Shown: piece after piece, positions 8,547 through 15,988 of the stretch
Numbering within the stretch: the stretch's first letter is position 1
Layout of the letters: each line of letters opens with the position of its first letter
Assembly: GCA_009377865.1 (NCBI GenBank)
Contig: WHTH01000041.1
Span: forward strand, 1 to 37,756
Reading direction: 5' to 3'
Origin: Pseudonocardiaceae bacterium
GTDB taxonomy: Bacteria > Actinomycetota > Actinomycetes > Mycobacteriales > Pseudonocardiaceae
Length of the DNA stretch: 37,756 nucleotides
Notes under the pieces: model-generated
Told to the model about the DNA's origin: nothing
What the model saw: only the letters and a program-made list of their open reading frames with translations
The model's database searches: none
Made by a program: the position numbers and the translations under genes

Positions 8547-9224
8547 TCAGGTCCGTTCTGGGTGATGGCTGCGCGGGGTGGTTTGGGTGACGCGCCACAA
8601 TCGCCGGGGTAGGTCGCCTTCGTCGAAGGCGTGTACCTCGTGCAGGCTCCAGCCGGTGGCCAGCTCGTCGACCAGGGTGCGGGAGAAGAAATGCACGGCG
8701 AAGCCGCCGTGCTCAAAGATGTCGTCGCCGTGGGCGGTGCCGGTGCCGTAGTGGGCGTCGCCGGTGTGGCGCACGGTATAGACGAAGACCCCACCGGGAC
8801 GCAGCACCCGCCGGATCTCGCCGACCAGGGCGTGAATCTCGGTGGTGGACAGGGCCATGCACAACAGCATGTGCGCGAAGGCGGCGTCGGCACTGGCATC
8901 GGCCAGCGGCAGCGGGGTGCGGGCATCGTGGACCACTGTCCGCACCCGCTCGCCAAGCCCGGTGTCATCGGCCTGGGCGCGTAATTGCTCCAGGCCGGTG
9001 AGGCTGAAGTCGGTGGCGTGCACGGTCATTCCTGCGCGGGCGAAGTGCAGCGTGTCGCGTCCGTGGCCAGCGCCGAGCTCCAGCACCGATTGTCCTCCCT
9101 CGCCGCGAAAGACCTCGGCGGCGTAGCGGGCGGGGTCGGAGGGCCGTCGGCCGTACATGCGCGGGTTGGTGTCGTAGACCGACTGCCAGTGGTTGTGCTG
9201 ATCCTGACCCAGATCGGTGGGCAT
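8547..9224 (-). CDS. Class I SAM-dependent methyltransferase
   Basis: 225 residues with SAM-binding motif I (VLELGAGHGRDTLHFA, about residues 48-63), the acidic residue after strand 2 (HATDFS), and the later RVLRPGGVFVYTVRH block typical of the TehB/UbiE-like class. It transfers a methyl group from SAM to an unknown substrate. It lies in the transposon cargo, 23 bases after the ArsR-rhodanese gene and on the same strand, so the two are probably co-transcribed. The sulfur context makes a thiol, sulfide or chalcogen oxyanion possible substrates, but the sequence does not decide this. Confidence 0.85.
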   Translation of the reverse strand: MPTDLGQDQHNHWQSVYDTNPRMYGRRPSDPARYAAEVFRGEGGQSVLELGAGHGRDTLHFARAGMTVHATDFSLTGLEQLRAQADDTGLGERVRTVVHDARTPLPLADASADAAFAHMLLCMALSTTEIHALVGEIRRVLRPGGVFVYTVRHTGDAHYGTGTAHGDDIFEHGGFAVHFFSRTLVDELATGWSLHEVHAFDEGDLPRRLWRVTQTTPRSHHPERT

Positions 9225-9247
9225 GGTGTCTCGCTTTCCGGGGGTGC

Positions 9248-9922
9248 TCAGTTCGGCTGCGGGGTGGCTTCGGTGGGCAGTCCGGCCAGGGTCCAGTCGG
9301 CCCAGCCGCCGTGCAGGGGGCGTGCGGCGCGGCCGTGCTGTCTGAGTAGCCGGGCGGCTTGGGGGGCGTAGACGCAGTAGGGACCGCGGCAGTAGGCGAC
9401 GATCTCGGTCTCGGCGGGGAGCTCGTCGAGCCGGGCGGCGAGTTCGTCGATCGGGATGGAGCGGGCGCCGGGCAGGTGTCCGGCGGTGTATTCGGCCTCG
9501 GGGCGCACGTCGACGAGCACGGCCTGGGCGGTGTCGAGGCGGTGGACGAGCTCCTCGCGGCCGATGGGTTCCAGCGAGTCGAGGTCGCCGAGGTAGGCGC
9601 CGGCGGCCCGTTCGGCTTCGGCGTTGTGCTGCTCGGCGACGCGGGTCAGCGTGGTCAGAAGACTCAGCACATCGTCGCCGGCCAGCCGGTAGTAGATCCG
9701 GTTGCCCTCCCGCCGGGTGGCCACCAGCCCGGCCTGGCGCAGCGCCTGCAACTGGGCCGAGGTGTTGCCCACCGTGGCCTGTGCTGTGGCTGCGAGGTCG
9801 TCGACGCTGCGTTCGGTCTGAGCCAGCAGGTCCAGCAGCACCAGCCGCAGCGGCGTACCCAGCGTCTTGCCGATCCGGGCGAACTGCTCGTAGAGGGCGT
9901 GCTTGCCCGCGTCTATCTCCAT
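9248..9922 (-). CDS. ArsR-type regulator fused to rhodanese domain
   Basis: 224 residues. An N-terminal winged HTH (about 12-95) of the ArsR/SmtB type is joined to a C-terminal rhodanese domain (about 122-216) whose active-site loop contains C178 (CRGPYC). Such fusions are known and are thought to sense or handle reactive sulfur through the rhodanese cysteine. The regulator lacks an obvious metal-binding CxC in helix 3. It is divergent from the double rhodanese gene, with 48 bases holding CTATTC/GAATAG repeats between them, so autoregulation and control of both sides are likely. Confidence 0.92.
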   Translation of the reverse strand: MEIDAGKHALYEQFARIGKTLGTPLRLVLLDLLAQTERSVDDLAATAQATVGNTSAQLQALRQAGLVATRREGNRIYYRLAGDDVLSLLTTLTRVAEQHNAEAERAAGAYLGDLDSLEPIGREELVHRLDTAQAVLVDVRPEAEYTAGHLPGARSIPIDELAARLDELPAETEIVAYCRGPYCVYAPQAARLLRQHGRAARPLHGGWADWTLAGLPTEATPQPN

Positions 9923-9970
9923 GCGACTATTCTACTATTCTGCCAATCACTTGAATAGCGAGGTTGACCG
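9923..9970. promoter_or_regulatory. Divergent operator between ArsR-rhodanese and rhodanese genes
   Basis: This AT-rich 48-bp gap contains CTATTC at 9927-9932 and 9935-9940 and its inverse GAATAG at 9953-9958. Inverted repeats in this position are typical ArsR-family operators, so this is the probable binding site of the regulator starting at 9922. Confidence 0.6.
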
Positions 9971-10621
9971 ATGACGCACTCCCACACTGACCACCAGTCC
10001 CTGCCCTGGCTGGACGCAGCCACGCTGCGGCAGGCTCGCTACGACGGGGCCGAGCTGATCGACGCCCGCCCGGTGGAGCGCTTCGCCACCGGCCACATCC
10101 CCGGCGCACTGTCGCTGGCCCTGCGCGGGCACTTCGGCGCCCTGCTGATCACGCTGATCACCCCGGAGACACCCGTGGTCTTCGTCCTCGACGAGGACCA
10201 AGACCGCGACGAGCTGGCACGCCACTGCCACGACCACGGCCTCCAGCAGCTGCACGGTGTGCTGGCCGGTGGGATGCGTGCCTGGCACGCGACTGGTCTG
10301 CCCATCACCACCCTGCCGATGCTCGGCGTGGCCGACCTGGGCAACCAGCACGTGCTGGACGTCCGCAGCCAGGCCGAGTGGCAAGACGGACATCTCCCGC
10401 ACGCCGCCCACGTCCCGCTCGAGGAGCTGGCCGAGGTCGCCGTGACCGAGCAAGTCACGACGTTGATGTGCAATCACGGACAACGCTCCATGACCGCCGC
10501 CAGCCTGCTCGCCCGACGGCGGGGCACCACCGAGGGACTCAGCGTGCTGCGCGACTCCGCTCACGACTGGAGCGGCCACACCGGATGCCCCCTGCAGCAC
10601 GGCACCGCCAGCCCCGAGTAG
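9971..10621 (+). CDS. Tandem rhodanese-domain sulfurtransferase
   Basis: 216 residues with two rhodanese repeats. The first (about 12-110) has LIDARPVERFATGHIPGA but no cysteine in its active-site loop (FVLDEDQD), so it is probably catalytically inactive. The second (about 122-205) has LDVRSQAEWQDGHLP and a loop with C167 (CNHGQRS). It resembles the rhodanese half of persulfide dioxygenase-rhodanese proteins, but no metallo-hydrolase domain is present. A role in persulfide or thiosulfate sulfur transfer is inferred. The TSUP gene starts 7 bases after its stop. Confidence 0.9.
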   Translation: MTHSHTDHQSLPWLDAATLRQARYDGAELIDARPVERFATGHIPGALSLALRGHFGALLITLITPETPVVFVLDEDQDRDELARHCHDHGLQQLHGVLAGGMRAWHATGLPITTLPMLGVADLGNQHVLDVRSQAEWQDGHLPHAAHVPLEELAEVAVTEQVTTLMCNHGQRSMTAASLLARRRGTTEGLSVLRDSAHDWSGHTGCPLQHGTASPE

Positions 10622-10628
10622 TGCGTCG

Positions 10629-11426
10629 ATGCCAGAGATCCTGATGGCCGCGCTGGCCGGGGCCGTGGTCACCACCCTCGGCACGCCGGCCGGCATGTCC
10701 GGCGCGGTGTTCCTGCTTCCGGTCCAGATCAGCCTTCTCGGAGTGGCCGGGCCCGCGGTCAGCGCCACCAACCTGCTGTTCAACATCATCGCCACCCCCG
10801 TGGCCGTGATCCGCATGGCCCGCCGCGCACTCCCAGGCAGCCGCGAGTTGGCCGTGGTCATCACCACCGGCATCCCGGCTGTGGCCCTGGGAGTGCTGGC
10901 CCGAGTCACCGTGCTCGCCGACCCCGCACGCTTCCGGGTCGTCTTCGCCCTCGTGCTGCTCGGGCTGGGCCTGCGTTCCGCGCTCCGCGCCCGCAGGCCC
11001 AGCCCCACAGCCGCCACCACAGCCAGCGGTGAGAACCGCCCCCTCCGTCGGAGGACCCTGGCCGCGCTGACCGCCCCGATCGCCGTCCTCGGCGGTGTCC
11101 TCGGCATCGGCGGCGGGTCACTCCTGGCCCCGACCCTGGTGGGCCTGCTGCGCTATCCCGCCCGCGCTGCCGCACTACTCGCCCTGGCCACCACGCTGAC
11201 CACCTCCGTGGCCGGCCTGGCCTGTTACACGCTCCTCGAGGCCACCCAGTTCACCACGACCTCGACCGCCCCCAACTGGCGTATCGGCCTGGCCCTGGCC
11301 GCCGGCGGGCTGGTCGGCAGCCTGGCCGGCACCAGCCTGCAATACCGCCTCAGCGAACGGCTGCTGTCAGCCCTCGTAGGCACAGCCGCCATCGCCACCG
11401 CGCTTGCCTACCTCCTCCGCACATGA
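10629..11426 (+). CDS. TSUP/TauE-SafE family membrane permease
   Basis: 265 residues, mostly hydrophobic, with two homologous halves of membrane helices. The TSUP signature appears in each half: TTLGTPAGMSGAVFLLPVQI near the N-terminus and VLGIGGGSLLAPTLVGLL near residue 155. Family members move sulfite, thiosulfate, sulfoacetate or related anions across the cytoplasmic membrane. It is translated directly after the double rhodanese and probably exports or imports the sulfur compound handled there. Substrate and direction are not visible in the sequence. Confidence 0.9.
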   Translation: MPEILMAALAGAVVTTLGTPAGMSGAVFLLPVQISLLGVAGPAVSATNLLFNIIATPVAVIRMARRALPGSRELAVVITTGIPAVALGVLARVTVLADPARFRVVFALVLLGLGLRSALRARRPSPTAATTASGENRPLRRRTLAALTAPIAVLGGVLGIGGGSLLAPTLVGLLRYPARAAALLALATTLTTSVAGLACYTLLEATQFTTTSTAPNWRIGLALAAGGLVGSLAGTSLQYRLSERLLSALVGTAAIATALAYLLRT

Positions 11427-11449
11427 CGCCTTTACCCGTCGAGAAACGA

Positions 11450-11560
11450 CCGTTTGCCGACACCCCGGGCGTACCGAGTGTTTTCGCAGGTGACCAGTGT
11501 CGACAACTCGCGTCGACAAACAACGTCGGCAAACGGAGTGATCGACTATTGTCGACGCAC
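11450..11560. promoter_or_regulatory. Putative res site upstream of tnpR
   Basis: Two perfect inverted-repeat pairs lie in the 134-bp gap before tnpR: CCGTTTGCCGAC (11450-11461) with its inverse at 11525-11536, and TGTCGAC (11498-11504) with GTCGACA (11512-11518). Spaced dyads next to tnpR are what Tn3 resolvases bind to resolve cointegrates. The subsite borders are not certain. Confidence 0.65.
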
Positions 11561-12124
11561 ATGGAGATCGGCTACATGCGCGTGTCCACCGGCGACCAAA
11601 ACCCCGACGCCCAACGCGACTCGCTGATCCGGGCTGGCGTGACCGAGGAGAACATCTACGTCGACCACACCTCCGGCGCAAAGTCCTCCCGACCGCAGTG
11701 GGACGTGGTGAACAAGGTGCTACGTCCGGGAGACGCACTCGTGTGCACCCGCCTGGACCGAGTCGGGCGCTCAACCGCGCATCTCGTCTCACTGCTGGAC
11801 GAATTCCGGCAACGCGACGTCGCGTTCCGGTTCCTGGAGCAAGGCATCGACACCACCACCGCCGAAGGGCGCATGGTCTACCGTATGCTGGCCGCCGTCG
11901 CCGAATTCCAGCGCGACCTCATCGTGGCCAACACCCACGAGGGCCTGGCCGCCGCCCGCACCCGCGGCCGAAAAGGCGGCCGTCGGCCGAAGCTCACCCC
12001 GCACCAGGCCGAACTCGCCCAGCAGCTCTACGACGCCCGCGAGAAGACCGTCCAGGAGATCGCCGACCTGTTCACCGTGCCCCGCAGCACGATCTACGGC
12101 TACCTCAACAACACAACGAACTGA
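11561..12124 (+). CDS. tnpR: Serine resolvase of the Tn3-family transposon
   Basis: 187 residues. It begins MEIGYMRVSTGDQNPDAQRD, with catalytic S9. The catalytic domain (about 1-140) shows TRLDRVGRS and AEFQRDLI, and the C-terminal HTH is TVQEIADLFTVPRSTIYGYL. I chose ATG 11561; the longer frame from 11423 runs through the res dyads. It ends 9 bases before the right inverted repeat. It resolves cointegrates made by TnpA. Confidence 0.95.
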   Translation: MEIGYMRVSTGDQNPDAQRDSLIRAGVTEENIYVDHTSGAKSSRPQWDVVNKVLRPGDALVCTRLDRVGRSTAHLVSLLDEFRQRDVAFRFLEQGIDTTTAEGRMVYRMLAAVAEFQRDLIVANTHEGLAAARTRGRKGGRRPKLTPHQAELAQQLYDAREKTVQEIADLFTVPRSTIYGYLNNTTN

Positions 12125-12132
12125 CCGGCCGA

Positions 12133-12179
12133 ATCACCAGCTACTTTGCGGCTCACGGGAGCTTCGGGAGAACTGGGCC
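12133..12179 (-). repeat. Terminal inverted repeat, right (Tn3-type)
   Basis: The inverse of the left repeat at 5487-5533, 47 bp with one mismatch. It separates the transposon from plasmid-type DNA. The outer five bases are TACAA (12180-12184), which do not match the left flank GGCCC. Confidence 0.92.
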
Positions 12180-12260
12180 TACAACGCTGGCGTGAAGACG
12201 CCGAGTGGAGCACGCAGGTGCTGGAGCCTGCCGTCGCCGCGGCGGCTGGCGGGAGGCATC

Positions 12261-12528
12261 GTGAGCAAGGCATCCGACGCGCTGGCCGCCCGGGCGGCCC
12301 GCGCCGCGGGCCGAGCCGGTGCGCATCACCGTCGATCTCGCGCCGAGGACGCACCGAGATCTGCTCGACGCGTGCCGTGCCGCCGCGCACCGCCTGCAGG
12401 TACCCAAGGTGCCGGCCGCCTCGCTGGTGCGCGCCCTGCTCGCCCAGCTCGAGCACAACCCCGAGCTCGTCGAGCAGCTGCTACCCGACCTGCGCACCGA
12501 CGTCGAGCAGAACCGACGCCGCAAGTAA
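12261..12528 (+). pseudogene. ParB-like/RHH plasmid protein, probably frameshifted
   Basis: GGGAGG stands 4 bases before GTG 12261, and the frame begins VSKASDALAARAARAAG. The recognisable core, VRITVDLAPRTHRDLLDACR followed by VPAASLVRALLAQLE, lies one frame away, from GTG 12319. This core resembles the ribbon-helix-helix-type partner proteins of plasmid ParA. Either the gene starts at 12319 (69 codons) or a single-base change near 12290-12318 has broken a longer one. It lies just inside the transposon's right border, so upstream partition genes may have been cut off. Confidence 0.6.
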
Positions 12529-12551
12529 CACAGTAACGATGTTGCGTCAGT

Positions 12552-13517
12552 ATGGACTGCATGAGTCGCTGCCGCAGCGCCGCCGTCGCTGTGTTCGCGG
12601 TGCTGTTCGCGGGATGCACGGCAGCCCCGCCGCCGCCCGCACCGGCGCCGAGCCCACCGCCAGCACCGGTCTCGCCGTTGACCGGCCTGCCGACCGACCT
12701 GGCCGCACCGGTGCTCATCGTGAAGGTCGACAATGTTGGGTCGGCTCGACCCCAGACGGGGCTCATGGCGGCCGATGTCGTCTACGTCGAACCCGTCGAG
12801 GGCGGAGTCAGCCGGTTGGCGGCCGTCTACCAGTCCCAGGTGCCGCCCGTGGTCGGTCCGGTCCGCAGCGTCCGCAGAACCGACTTGCAGCTGGTGGCGA
12901 ACTTCGGCAGGCCCGCGCTCGCGTTCTCCGGCCAGGCACCCCAGCTGCGACCGCTGATCGACCAGTCCGGGGCGGTGGACGTCTCGGCGCCCCCGCGCCC
13001 CGATGCCTACTCCCGGCAGGGGCCACACTCCGCGCCGCACAACCTTTATGCCGATGCCCGCCGGCTCGCGCCCGCGGGCGCGCCGCCCGTCGACATCGGC
13101 TTCGAGTTCGGCCCCACCCCCGAAGGGGGGCAACCGGTCGAGGCCACCGCCGTGAGCTACCCCAGCACGCGGATCGGCATCGAATGGGCGCCGGCGCAGC
13201 GGCGCTGGGTGTTCACCATGGACGGGACACCGCTGACCGCGGCCGAAGGCGGCCGTCCCGGTGCCGCGACGGTGGTGCTGCAGCGGGTCGAGACCCGGCC
13301 CACCAACATCGTGGATGCGACGGGTACGGCGTCGTCGTTCGCCCTCACCGTCGGCGACGGCGAGGCGGTGGTGCTGCGCGACGGGCACGCCTTCCAGGGC
13401 ACCTGGTCACACCCGGCACCGCACACCCCGACCACATTCAACCGTCCCGACGGGTCGCCGCTGCCCTTCGCGCCCGGCCCAGTGTGGGTCGTGCTCGTGC
13501 CCGCACCACCGGGTTGA
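12552..13517 (+). CDS. DUF3048-domain lipoprotein
   Basis: About 321 residues (318 from ATG 12561). It has a signal peptide ending in a lipobox (VLFAGC, near residue 22), a Pro/Ala-rich linker, then SPLTGLP and the DUF3048 (YerB-like) core with ARPQTGLMAADVVYVEPVE and GPVRSVRRTDLQLV. It should be a secreted, membrane-anchored protein. The family's function is unknown. It lies between the RHH-type gene and the first TIME-like element. Elsewhere such genes are usually chromosomal, so this copy may have been picked up by the plasmid. Confidence 0.88.
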   Translation: MDCMSRCRSAAVAVFAVLFAGCTAAPPPPAPAPSPPPAPVSPLTGLPTDLAAPVLIVKVDNVGSARPQTGLMAADVVYVEPVEGGVSRLAAVYQSQVPPVVGPVRSVRRTDLQLVANFGRPALAFSGQAPQLRPLIDQSGAVDVSAPPRPDAYSRQGPHSAPHNLYADARRLAPAGAPPVDIGFEFGPTPEGGQPVEATAVSYPSTRIGIEWAPAQRRWVFTMDGTPLTAAEGGRPGAATVVLQRVETRPTNIVDATGTASSFALTVGDGEAVVLRDGHAFQGTWSHPAPHTPTTFNRPDGSPLPFAPGPVWVVLVPAPPG

Positions 13518-13587
13518 GCCCCCGGCGCGGCAGCGGCGCACCCCCGGTCACCGGCTTACTGCCCACCAGGTCGTGCTCGGCGCAGTA

Positions 13588-13763
13588 GGCCTGGTGCTCC
13601 CGAGCGTGTCCCAGAGCGCAAAGTACGAGGTCATTGCTGGTGGGGCGACGGCTGTCGCAGTCGTCGTTCCAGTAACCATGCTCGCGATCGCCAGAGCGGT
13701 AACGCGCTGAACTGCGGAAATACGCCACCTTGCGTCTCAGGTCAGTTTCGGGAGCACCAGGCC
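13588..13763. mobile_element. TIME-like miniature element, copy 1
   Basis: A 176-bp non-coding element ending in GGCCTGGTGCTCCCGA and its exact inverse. The similarity continues imperfectly inward to about 38 bp (GCGCAAAGTA and ACGCAAGGTG), as in Tn3-family ends. A second copy at 29378-29553 has the same orientation and differs at only one position that I can see. It resembles Tn3-derived inverted-repeat miniature elements. Its flanks CAGTA and GACCA are not direct repeats. Confidence 0.85.
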
Positions 13764-14604
13764 GACCACGGTGGGGCGGGTGCTGGCCTGGGCCCGTGAC
13801 GTCGAGCTGGTCGTCGTTGTCGAGGGCGGCGCGACCGCGGAGTTCCTCGGCGGCGACCGCAACCGGTCGCAGTCCTACGTGCTGGTCGTCGACCGCGCCA
13901 CACACCACGCCGGGTCCTGGCCCGACACCCCGGCCGACAGCCAGACATCGGGCCAGGTCAACGACCCACCACAGCTAACTGACGACCCCCCCACGTCTTA
14001 CGTGAGTAGTAACCCCTTGCCGCGCAGCGGCCAAGGGCCACACCGACCCAGCCGCAACCACCGGCGGCCGCGTACCGACTGGCCGTTGTGGCAGATACCC
14101 GCCAGCCCGGCCGAACGATCCGCCGCAGCGGCCACGCTGCTGGCCAGAATCGGCCTCAGAAGCCGGGGGGTGGTCGGCTTCAAGGCGCCGCAGCTGCTCA
14201 AGCGGTGGTGGGACCAAGGCGCCTGTGTGGCCGGGCTGCTCCACGCCCTCGACCACCACCCCGACCAGCCCGACACGACCCGCGGCGACGCACTCCGCTC
14301 GGCACGCGATCCGCTGGCGGTGCTGGGCCACCGCCTCGCCCCCTGGCAAAACCGGCTGGCCGAGCTCCCGGCGAACCTGCACGGCCACCGTGGGGACTAC
14401 CGCGCCGAACAGGCCGCCCGCATCGCGGCCCGCACCGCAGCCGCCGACCATCGACCGGCGGCACCGGGGTCGGGTTCGACGGCCGCGGCCCGGGAGGCCG
14501 CCCGTGCCCAGCTTGACGCCGCCCTGGCCGCCCGTGACGCATGCCGCGAGGTCGCCCGTCCGATACCGGGTCGGCGCCACCACGGGCGTCTCACGACGCG
14601 CTGA
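13764..14604 (+). pseudogene. Plasmid protein, 5'-truncated by the miniature element
   Basis: The open frame emerges from the miniature element at PTTVGRVLAWARDVELVVVV and runs about 279 codons. It contains TDWPLWQIPASPAERSA, FKAPQLLKRWWDQGACVAGL and an Ala/Arg-rich helical tail. I do not recognise the family. The first possible start is GTG 13771, and an upstream stop lies inside the element, so the N-terminus is missing. It may be a replication- or maintenance-related plasmid gene, but nothing in the sequence proves this. Confidence 0.55.
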
Positions 14605-15040
14605 GCGCGACGCTGCGGGCTCGAACCGACCGACCCCGGGTGATGGGACCTAGCGAGAGTCGTTCGACAAAGGCCGCCGAGCCAGGCAACAGAGCAGAGC
14701 AGGGCGAGGACCAAACAACAGGGGTGGGCTGCGCTGAGGTGGGCCGCCTACCCCCCAGCACGCGAGCTGCTGCCCGGTCTGCTGGGCATCGGCCATCCTG
14801 ACGAACCCTGAGAAGGATTTGTCGGCAACCCGACCAGCCCGGACAACGGGGTCTGACCAGCACCGATACGCCGGACAACCGCCGACCGGTCGAAACCGGC
14901 CGCGAAACCGGCCGCGAAACCCGCCGTGACGCCGGCCGAGAAGCCGGCGTCGAAACCGGCCGCGCAACCACAGCCACCAGGCCCCACCTCGCGCGCGTCT
15001 GCGAGACCTGCGAGATCTGCGAGACCTGCGAGGCGTGGGC
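14605..15040. other. Non-coding stretch with two tandem-repeat tracts
   Basis: No convincing gene. It contains a 12-bp tandem tract, CGAAACCGGCCG and variants, at 14890-14965, and a 9-bp array at 14999-15033 annotated separately. Minus-strand frames here read only as repeats (GFAAGFAAGF, LAGLAD). It lies just downstream of the MazF-like gene and may be part of a centromere or origin region. Confidence 0.6.
14999..15033. repeat. 9-bp iteron array a (CTGCGAGAN x4)
   Basis: Four direct 9-bp units, CTGCGAGAC, CTGCGAGAT, CTGCGAGAC and CTGCGAGG-, head to tail. The same unit recurs at 15644, 16783-16854 and 23323. Spaced arrays near parA/parB-like genes suggest a partition (centromere) or operator site. 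Confidence 0.85.
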
Positions 15041-15346
15041 TCAGAGATCGAGGACGGCGCGCAGGCTGACGTCGATTTGCTCGAGCGCATCGTCGGACAC
15101 CGCGCCCAGCTGTTCGACGAGTCGGCGTCGCATGACCCGCTCCAGGGTCATCGCCGAGGCCCATCCCCACGGCGCGACATGCACGGCCAGCAGCTGCCCG
15201 GGATCGGAGTCGAGCACGTGCACACCGAACACGACCGGCAGCGCCTCGGCGTCGTTGATGCCCTCGGCCGACACGATCAGCCTCGTGGTGGACTGCCCCT
15301 GCCGGCTGAGCACCGGGTCGTAGCGCCAGACCTCGCCTCGCCTCAC
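15041..15346 (-). CDS. MazF/PemK-like toxin
   Basis: 101 residues from GTG 15346. It begins VRRGEVWRYDPVLSRQG, then STTRLIVSAEGIND; the RGEVW start and R-x-x-IVSA strand are typical of the MazF/CcdB-like fold of endoribonuclease or gyrase-targeting toxins. Its start overlaps the stop of the upstream RHH gene (GTGA), the usual antitoxin-toxin order. It probably contributes to maintenance of the plasmid-derived segment. The C-terminal half is more divergent, so the mode of action is uncertain. Confidence 0.72.
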   Translation of the reverse strand: MRRGEVWRYDPVLSRQGQSTTRLIVSAEGINDAEALPVVFGVHVLDSDPGQLLAVHVAPWGWASAMTLERVMRRRLVEQLGAVSDDALEQIDVSLRAVLDL

Positions 15347-15570
15347 GCGGCGCCGCCGCGGGCGGCAGCGGCTTCGTCGTCGGCGTCGGTGAGGTAGTCC
15401 GGGTGCTCGGCGAACCAGCGAGCGTGCTGCTCGGCGGCCTCTCTTAGCGCATCGCCGCGGACCAGACGCTCCAGGTATGCCGAGGCCCCGCCCCGGGTTC
15501 GCGCACCGCACTGGCGCACCCGCGCCGCCGTGGCGCCGTCCAGGCTCACCGTCATACGCTCCTTCTGCAT
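15343..15570 (-). CDS. Ribbon-helix-helix antitoxin
   Basis: 75 residues beginning MQKERMTVSLDGATAARVRQ: a short beta strand and a helix of the RHH type, followed by an acidic, Ala-rich C-terminus that would bind the toxin. ATG 15555 is an alternative start, with AAGGAG only 3 bases away. It is directly coupled to the MazF-like gene. The iteron pair at 15644-15661 lies about 75 bases upstream and could be part of its promoter. Confidence 0.7.
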   Translation of the reverse strand: MQKERMTVSLDGATAARVRQCGARTRGGASAYLERLVRGDALREAAEQHARWFAEHPDYLTDADDEAAAARGGAA

Positions 15571-15643
15571 ACGGTCGAGCGTACGGCAGCGTGCATGAAG
15601 CTCGGAACCCCCGGCCGTCACACCCCGTCACACCGGGCAGAGC

Positions 15644-15670
15644 CTGCGAGATCTGCGAGATCTGCTAGGG
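15644..15670. repeat. 9-bp iteron array b
   Basis: CTGCGAGAT, CTGCGAGAT and CTGCTAGGG in a row. The last unit overlaps the stop codon of the minus-strand ParB-like gene (15665-15667). The array lies upstream of the antitoxin gene. Confidence 0.8.
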
Positions 15671-15988
15671 CTGCGGGTCGGTGCTGGTGAGGCGTTCGCG
15701 GGCCTGGTCGGGATGGTCGATGCCGGCTCGCAGCAGCGCGGCGAGCACGGCGTGCTTTGGCGCGCGGCCGCGCAGCTCGTGATACAGGTCGTCGGCGGCG
15801 TGCTGCAGCGCCTCGGCGACCTCGGCGGGCAGATACCAGGAGCGGGTGACCATTGCCGGCCGCACCGGCGCCGCTGGCGGCTGCTCGGTCGTCGGGGCTG
15901 GGGTGGTGTCGGTGTAGCGGGCCCGCATCACGTCGCCGAGCGCGGCCGTGTCGCCGCGACTGCTGAACTGTTTACGCCGGGCGGTCAC
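15665..15988 (-). CDS. ParB-like plasmid partition partner (small, RHH-type)
   Basis: 107 residues from GTG 15988, which overlaps the ParA stop (GTGA). It has a basic, disordered N-terminus (VTARRKQFSSRGDTAAL), a Pro/Thr linker and a C-terminal helical part: VTRSWYLPAEVAEALQHAAD, then APKHAVLAALLRAGI, the pattern of a ribbon-helix-helix centromere-binding protein. It would bind the iterons nearby and be acted on by ParA. The assignment rests on position, size and fold pattern. Confidence 0.75.
   Translation of the reverse strand: MTARRKQFSSRGDTAALGDVMRARYTDTTPAPTTEQPPAAPVRPAMVTRSWYLPAEVAEALQHAADDLYHELRGRAPKHAVLAALLRAGIDHPDQARERLTSTDPQP

Larger units (their letters stand above)
5487..12179. 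mobile_element. Tn3-family transposon with sulfur-type cargo
   Basis: Bounded by inverted repeats at 5487-5533 and 12133-12179 that match over 47 bp with one mismatch. It encodes tnpA (plus), a cargo of methyltransferase, ArsR-rhodanese, double rhodanese and TSUP permease, then a res-like site and tnpR next to the right end. The right flank is TACAA and the left flank is GGCCC, so this segment on its own has no target duplication. The left end is shared with the larger unit, which explains the mismatch. Confidence 0.88.

Noticed and set aside
5434-8598. 1054-codon open frame on the minus strand opposite tnpA
   Set aside because: It is the antisense shadow of the transposase, with Gln/His/Arg-rich composition and no family motifs; the plus frame is a clear TnpA.
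12146-13588. 480-codon plus ORF over the lipoprotein
   Set aside because: Arg/Pro/Gly-rich out-of-frame reading of the DUF3048 gene. The short start REDAEWSTQVLEPAV could be the end of an upstream partition gene, but no stop supports it.
13588-13763. Short ORFs within the miniature elements (VSQSAKYEVIAG...)
   Set aside because: Non-coding by length and composition; they are identical in both copies simply because the DNA is repeated.
14999-15033. CRISPR array
   Set aside because: The units are 9 bp and contiguous, without spacers, so this is an iteron array.
14748-15170. Minus ORF with GFAAGF and LAGLAD repeats
   Set aside because: The repeats are explained by the 12-bp and 9-bp DNA tracts; no start with a ribosome site and no domain.
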